The position numbers were made by a program, and so were the translations under genes. Under the pieces are notes generated by a model. The model was not told the origin of the DNA, did no database searches, and was given only the letters and a program-made list of their open reading frames with translations. A DNA stretch of 64,000 nt from Deinococcus piscis. Lineage in GTDB: Bacteria; Deinococcota; Deinococci; Deinococcales; Deinococcaceae. Positions within the stretch are counted from its first letter, which is position 1. Every line of letters starts with the position of its first letter. Below, one piece after another: positions 59,868 through 64,000 of the stretch. The stretch is taken from assembly GCF_014653275.1 (NCBI RefSeq), contig NZ_BNAL01000006.1:1-64000 (forward strand), given 5' to 3'.

Positions 59868-59910
59868 GTTGACCTCCTTCGCTTGGGATGTGCTGCTTAG
59901 CAGCTTGGGG

Positions 59911-60007
<97 letters not shown>

Positions 60008-60036
60008 GGGGTGCCGTTAGGGCAAAAGTTAGGAGC

Positions 60037-60727
60037 TTAGTTCTGAGCAGCGCTCAGGCTCAGCTGAATGCTGGGGCCCATGGTGCTGGTCAGGTAAGCG
60101 CTGCGCAGGAACACGCCTTTAGCTGAGCCTGGCTTGGCCGCTTCCAGGGCCTGCACCAGCGCGGTGTAGTTGGCCGTCAGGGCGTCAGCACCGAAGCTGG
60201 CCTTGCCGATAGGAGCGTGGATCACGCCGGTCTTGTCGTTACGGAACTCAATGCGTCCGGTCTTGAGACCGCGCACCATTTCGTCCACGTTGGTGCCCAC
60301 AGTGCCGCTCTTGGGGTTGGGCAGCAGACCACGGGGGCCGAGCAGACGGGCCAGCTTCTGGCCAATCTGGGCCATCATGTCAGGCGTCGCCACAACAGCG
60401 TCGAACTCCATAAAGCCGCCAGCAATGCGGTCAATCAGTTCTTCACTGCCTACCACATCAGCACCAGCAGCTTCGGCAGCGGCCACGTTCTCACCTTTGG
60501 TGATCACGGCCACTCGCACTTCACGGCCAGTGCCGTGAGGCAGGGCCACAGTGCCACGCACGCTTTGATCACTCTTGCGGGGGTCAATGCCCAGACGGAA
60601 GTGCACTTCCACGGTTTCGTCGAACTTGGCGTTCGCCAGTTCCTTGACCAGGTCAGCAGCTTCGGTGATGGGGTACTGACGGCTGCGGTCCACCTTTTCC
60701 TTCAGGGCGCGGTAACGCTTACCATGC

Positions 60728-60735
<8 letters not shown>
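60037..60735 (-). CDS. rplA: 50S ribosomal protein L1
   Basis: 232 residues. [15 protein letters not shown] start, [31 protein letters not shown] and [14 protein letters not shown] are L1 signatures. Binds the mobile L1 stalk of 23S rRNA and, in other bacteria, represses its own operon. Overlaps rplK by 8 bp. Confidence 0.98.
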
Positions 60736-61162
<427 letters not shown>

Positions 61163-61246
61163 ATCTCCTCCTTAGCTCCCCCGTGACGCACGCTCGTGTC
61201 TTTGGGGTGCTGGCGCTAAGTGCTGCAACCAGGCAGCAACTTTTAC

Positions 61247-61275
61247 AGTATGCCAGTCCGGGGGGCTGGGTGCAA
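61247..61275 (-). promoter_or_regulatory. Promoter of rplK-rplA
   Basis: Minus strand TTGCAC (61270-61275), 17-bp spacer, CATACT (61247-61252). Gives a leader of about 80 nt before rplK. Confidence 0.7.
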
Positions 61276-61308
61276 GAGCGCTGGCTTAGGCCAGCCCCCC
61301 TGCTTTTT
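61260..61308 (+). terminator. Plus-strand terminator-like hairpin inside rplK promoter region
   Basis: GGGGGGCTGG (61260-61269) pairs with CCAGCCCCCC (61291-61300), followed on the plus strand by TGCTTTTT. No plus-strand gene is upstream. Confidence 0.5.
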
Positions 61309-61375
61309 GAGTCTGTGAGGTCGTGTAGGAACCTACAAATCCACACCGACTCCACTCATTCGGCAATTGAGAGCC

Positions 61376-61945
61376 TTACTTGCTGACTTGGGCAAAGTCT
61401 AGCTCAACGGGCGTTTCGCGCCCGAAGATGCTAACCAGCACCTTGACTTTGGCCTGCGGAGCATTGACCTCGCTGACCACGCCGTTAAAGTCAGCAAAAG
61501 GACCACTCTTGACCTTGACCAGATCGCCAGGCTTGAGGTCAATCTGCACTCTGGGCGCTTCTGGCTTGGGCACTGCACCCACGCCAACCGAAGCCAGCAG
61601 GCGCTGCACTTCGTCAGGCGACAGCGGCACCGGGTAGGTGGCCGTTCCCACAAAGCCAGTCACGCCGTTGGTGTTGCGCACCACTTCCCAGGATTCGCCC
61701 AGTTCGCCTGGAGCATCATCGTCCTCGATATCCATCTGCACGAAGACGTAGCCCGGGAACAGCTTGCGCTCTACAGTTTCCTTCTTGCCGCCGTCTTTTA
61801 GCTCCACGGCCTGCTCACTGGGCTGCAACACCTGAAAAATCTTGGTGCCCAGCATCCCCAGCTTGCGGGCGCGCTCCAGCAAGTGCTGCTGCACCCGGTC
61901 TTCCTGACCGATATAGGTATGGACCGCGTACCACTCAATACTCAT
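61376..61945 (-). CDS. nusG: Transcription termination/antitermination factor NusG
   Basis: 189 residues from ATG 61945 ([16 protein letters not shown]); longer frames upstream read through secE. NGN domain with [11 protein letters not shown] and [11 protein letters not shown], then the KOW motif [20 protein letters not shown]. Binds RNA polymerase and couples it to Rho or ribosomes. The start overlaps the secE stop (ATGA-type). Confidence 0.97.
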   Translation of the reverse strand: MSIEWYAVHTYIGQEDRVQQHLLERARKLGMLGTKIFQVLQPSEQAVELKDGGKKETVERKLFPGYVFVQMDIEDDDAPGELGESWEVVRNTNGVTGFVGTATYPVPLSPDEVQRLLASVGVGAVPKPEAPRVQIDLKPGDLVKVKSGPFADFNGVVSEVNAPQAKVKVLVSIFGRETPVELDFAQVSK

Positions 61946-62121
61946 AACAACACCGCCTGAATCAGGGTGGTGAAGAGCAAGTCCATCAGGTACACGATGA
62001 GGGTCAGCGCCACCAGAAACAGCAGCACTGCCTGCGTGCCTTCCCACACCTGTGCGCGGGTCGGCCAGCTGACGCGGCCAAGTTCCTCGCGCGATTCCCG
62101 TAGATACTGACTCAGATTCAT
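61942..62121 (-). CDS. secE: Preprotein translocase subunit SecE
   Basis: 59 residues, a short SecE with one transmembrane helix. Reads [20 protein letters not shown], then a TRAQVWEGT amphipathic helix and a hydrophobic segment [25 protein letters not shown] is the conserved SecE signature. Stabilises SecY in the translocon. ATG at 62121; stop overlaps the nusG start by 3-4 nt. The order rpmG-secE-nusG confirms it. Confidence 0.95.
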   Translation of the reverse strand: MNLSQYLRESREELGRVSWPTRAQVWEGTQAVLLFLVALTLIVYLMDLLFTTLIQAVLL

Positions 62122-62171
62122 TCACTCACCTCACGGAAAACCCGCCGGGCTACCCCAGCAGGTTGTTCCAA

Positions 62172-62339
62172 TCAAACCTTTTTCTCTTTGAAGGTGACGT
62201 GCTTCTTGGCCACGGGATCATACTTGCGCAGTTCCAGCTTTTCCTGGGTGTTGCGGCGGTTCTTGGTGGTGGTGTAGTAAAAGCCCGTGCCAGCGGTGCT
62301 TTCCATCTTGATGATCATGCGGGGTCCGTCTTTAGCCAT
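62172..62339 (-). CDS. rpmG: 50S ribosomal protein L33
   Basis: 55 residues from [15 protein letters not shown] to FKEKKV. The zinc-ribbon CxxC pairs of the C+ form are absent, so this is the zinc-independent type. ATG 62339 with AAAGGAG upstream. First gene of the rpmG-secE-nusG unit. Confidence 0.97.
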   Translation of the reverse strand: MAKDGPRMIIKMESTAGTGFYYTTTKNRRNTQEKLELRKYDPVAKKHVTFKEKKV

Positions 62340-62449
62340 GATAAAACTCCTTTCGCAGCTTACCGGACCACTGCTGGTCGGCAAACTGCTCCCAGCAAGA
62401 CAACCTCGTGTGGGCACCGAAGCGCCCCTGTGCGTCAGGCTGGTAAAAT

Positions 62450-62465
62450 CCCGCCTGTCGGCGGG
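62450..62465 (-). promoter_or_regulatory. Hairpin at the 5' end of the rpmG transcript
   Basis: CCCGCC-GACA-GGCGGG on the minus strand, followed by ATTTTA, beginning within a few nt of the predicted start site. Attenuator or 5'-stabilising stem. Confidence 0.5.
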
Positions 62466-62475
62466 CTAACGCCCC

Positions 62476-62504
62476 AGTATAAAGCACTGCCTAGTGCTTG
62501 TCCA
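62476..62504 (-). promoter_or_regulatory. Promoter of rpmG-secE-nusG
   Basis: Minus strand TGGACA (62499-62504), 17-bp spacer, TATACT (62476-62481): the best sigma-70-type promoter in the window. Leader about 130 nt. Confidence 0.8.
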
Positions 62505-62550
62505 CGCACAGGGGCGAGGCTCCTCACGGTGCCGCGCTGCCCGGCACTGT

Positions 62551-62556
62551 TACACT
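62551..62556 (+). promoter_or_regulatory. uvrD: Leaderless-type -10 box for uvrD
   Basis: TACACT, 7 nt before the GTG at 62564; selects that start. Confidence 0.6.
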
Positions 62557-62563
62557 GACCCGC

Positions 62564-64000
62564 GTGAAAGCCGACGCCTCCCAGGACCTCCTCTCGCAGC
62601 TCAACGAACAGCAGGCCGCTGCCGCCGACCACTTTACCGGCCCTGCCCTGGTGATTGCCGGCGCGGGAAGTGGCAAAACCCGCACACTGATCTACCGCAT
62701 CGCCCACTTGATAAACCACTACGGCGTGGACGCTGGCGAGATTCTGGCCGTCACGTTTACCAACAAAGCGGCGGCGGAGATGCGCGAGCGAGCCAGCCGC
62801 CTGGTGCCCGAAGCCGATAGGCTATGGATGAGCACCTTTCACTCGGCAGGTGTGCGGATTTTGCGGACTTACGGCGAACACATCGGCCTGAAGCGCGGGT
62901 TTGTCATCTACGACGACGATGACCAACTCGACATCCTCAAGCAGATTACCGGCGGGATGTCGGGCTTCGGTCCTGACACCAACCTGCGTGCGGTGCGCGG
63001 CTTGATTGACCGGGCCAAGAGCAATCTGGAAACACCTGCCCAGATGGAGCGCAGCGGCGAGCCGTATCTGGCAGGGATTCCGCGTGAACTGGCTGCCGAG
63101 GCTTACCGTCAGTACGAGTCGCGCAAGAAGGCGCAGAACGCGATTGATTTTGGCGATCTGATCACCGAGACGGTGCGGCTGTTTCAGGAAGTGCCTGCGG
63201 TGCTGGACAAGGTGCAGAGCCGCGCCCGCTTCATTCATGTAGATGAGTATCAGGACACCAACAAAGCCCAGTACGAGCTGACCCGGCTGCTGGCTTCACG
63301 TGACGGCAACCTGCTGGTGGTGGGTGACCCGGACCAGAGCATCTACCGCTTCCGTGGGGCGGATATTCAGAACATTCTGGATTTCCAAAAAGACTACCCA
63401 AGCGCCAAAGTATACCGCCTGGAAAGCAACTACCGCTCCAGCGCCAACGTGCTGACTGCCGCCAACCGCCTGATTGAGAATAACTCCGAGCGCCTGGAAA
63501 AGACGCTGCGGCCAGTCAAAGAGGGCGGGCACCCGGTGGCCTTTCACCGCGCTGCTGACCACCGGGGCGAGGGCGATTTCGTGGCCGATTGGCTGACCCG
63601 GCTGCACGGTGAGGGCCACGACTTTGTCGATATGGCCATCCTGTACCGCACCAACGCCCAGTCGCGTGTGATTGAAGAGTCGCTGCGGCGGGTGGGGATT
63701 CCGGCCCGTATCGTGGGCGGCGTGGGCTTCTATGACCGGCGTGAAATCAAGGACATTTTGTCGTATGCCCGCTTGGCCCTGAATCCAGCCGACGACGTGG
63801 CGCTGCGGCGGATTATCGGAAGGCCGCGCCGGGGTGTTGGCGACAGTTCACTGACTCGGCTGCTCGACTGGGCGCGGGCCAATGGGGTATCGGTGCTGGA
63901 AGCTTGTGCCCGCGCCGAGCAGGACGCCATCTTGGAGCGTGGGGCGAACAAGGCCACCGAGTTTGCCGCGCTGATGGCGGCCATGAGCGAAGCGGCGGAC
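62564..64000 (+). CDS. uvrD: UvrD/PcrA-type DNA helicase, 3' end beyond the window
   Basis: First 479 codons, open to the last base. Superfamily 1A motifs in order: Q-motif LNEQQAAAA, Walker A GAGSGKT (33-39), TFTNKAAAEM, II DEYQDTN, III GDPDQSIYRFRGA, IV LESNYRSS. A 3'-5' helicase acting in nucleotide excision and mismatch repair. GTG 62564 is chosen from the TACACT box. No radiation/desiccation response palindrome is visible upstream. Divergent from rpmG. Confidence 0.95.
   Translation, partial: MKADASQDLLSQLNEQQAAAADHFTGPALVIAGAGSGKTRTLIYRIAHLINHYGVDAGEILAVTFTNKAAAEMRERASRLVPEADRLWMSTFHSAGVRILRTYGEHIGLKRGFVIYDDDDQLDILKQITGGMSGFGPDTNLRAVRGLIDRAKSNLETPAQMERSGEPYLAGIPRELAAEAYRQYESRKKAQNAIDFGDLITETVRLFQEVPAVLDKVQSRARFIHVDEYQDTNKAQYELTRLLASRDGNLLVVGDPDQSIYRFRGADIQNILDFQKDYPSAKVYRLESNYRSSANVLTAANRLIENNSERLEKTLRPVKEGGHPVAFHRAADHRGEGDFVADWLTRLHGEGHDFVDMAILYRTNAQSRVIEESLRRVGIPARIVGGVGFYDRREIKDILSYARLALNPADDVALRRIIGRPRRGVGDSSLTRLLDWARANGVSVLEACARAEQDAILERGANKATEFAALMAAMSEAAD

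Noticed and set aside
61163..61246. L1-binding leader upstream of rplK
   Set aside because: Expected by analogy, but I could not identify the L1 recognition loop with confidence in the 84-nt leader.
62122..62171. tRNA between rpmG and secE
   Set aside because: Some bacteria have tRNA-Trp here, but the 50-nt gap is too short and shows no cloverleaf.

Overview
The window is a gene-dense, GC-rich bacterial chromosome segment that reads as Deinococcus (Deinococcus-Thermus). The grounds are the gene families, the block rpmG-secE-nusG-rplK-rplA-rplJ-rplL, a folate-dependent TrmFO, a type III glutamine synthetase, and a recurring TANNNT box 6-8 nt before start codons that lack a Shine-Dalgarno sequence, which is the leaderless-mRNA signature reported for Deinococcus. 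No database search was possible; family names come from visible motifs and recognised sequence.

1-2.6 kb: two tandem paralogous secreted or lipoprotein genes of unknown function and visibly lower GC; the first looks 5'-truncated by a frameshift. 2.9-9.8 kb: malQ, an isoprenylcysteine-methyltransferase-like membrane protein, an Fsr-like MFS exporter, brnQ with a long leader, and pgi. 9.9-10.3 kb: a decayed Nudix gene. 10.3-18.7 kb: DUF4127 protein, small lipoprotein, CPYC flavoprotein, TPR protein, HAD phosphatase, zinc-ribbon protein, hrpB, rhtA. 18.8-30.8 kb: lepB, YlxP-like DUF503, an HMA-fold protein without CxxC, a GNAT-like protein, fadD, a class A PBP, coaE, glnN, an AAC(3)-like acetyltransferase, a ferredoxin-NADP reductase. 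31-44 kb: SDR, secreted protein, mazG, CoA-type Nudix, M29 aminopeptidase, a SNF2/SWIM helicase overlapping prfC, ACT protein, SDR, glgP.

44.4-52.4 kb: signalling and maintenance genes: a histidine kinase with a degenerate receiver plus an uncharacterised partner, a Nudix-gamma-carbonic-anhydrase fusion, a cold-shock protein, trmFO, a membrane histidine kinase with NarL-type regulator, and an AIM24 protein. 52.4-58.6 kb: trxB, ruvA, ltrA, ligA, membrane TPR protein. 58.9-62.5 kb (minus strand): the translation/transcription block, with an L10 leader, two recognisable promoters and terminators. 62.6 kb to the end: uvrD, running off the window.

There are no rRNA or tRNA genes, insertion sequences, CRISPR arrays or phage genes that I can support. 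Most of the window is housekeeping. The points most worth following are the Nudix-gammaCA fusion, the kinase/partner pair, the tandem lipoprotein family, the density of leaderless starts, and several structured non-coding elements (brnQ leader, L10 leader, a plus-strand terminator inside the rplK promoter region).
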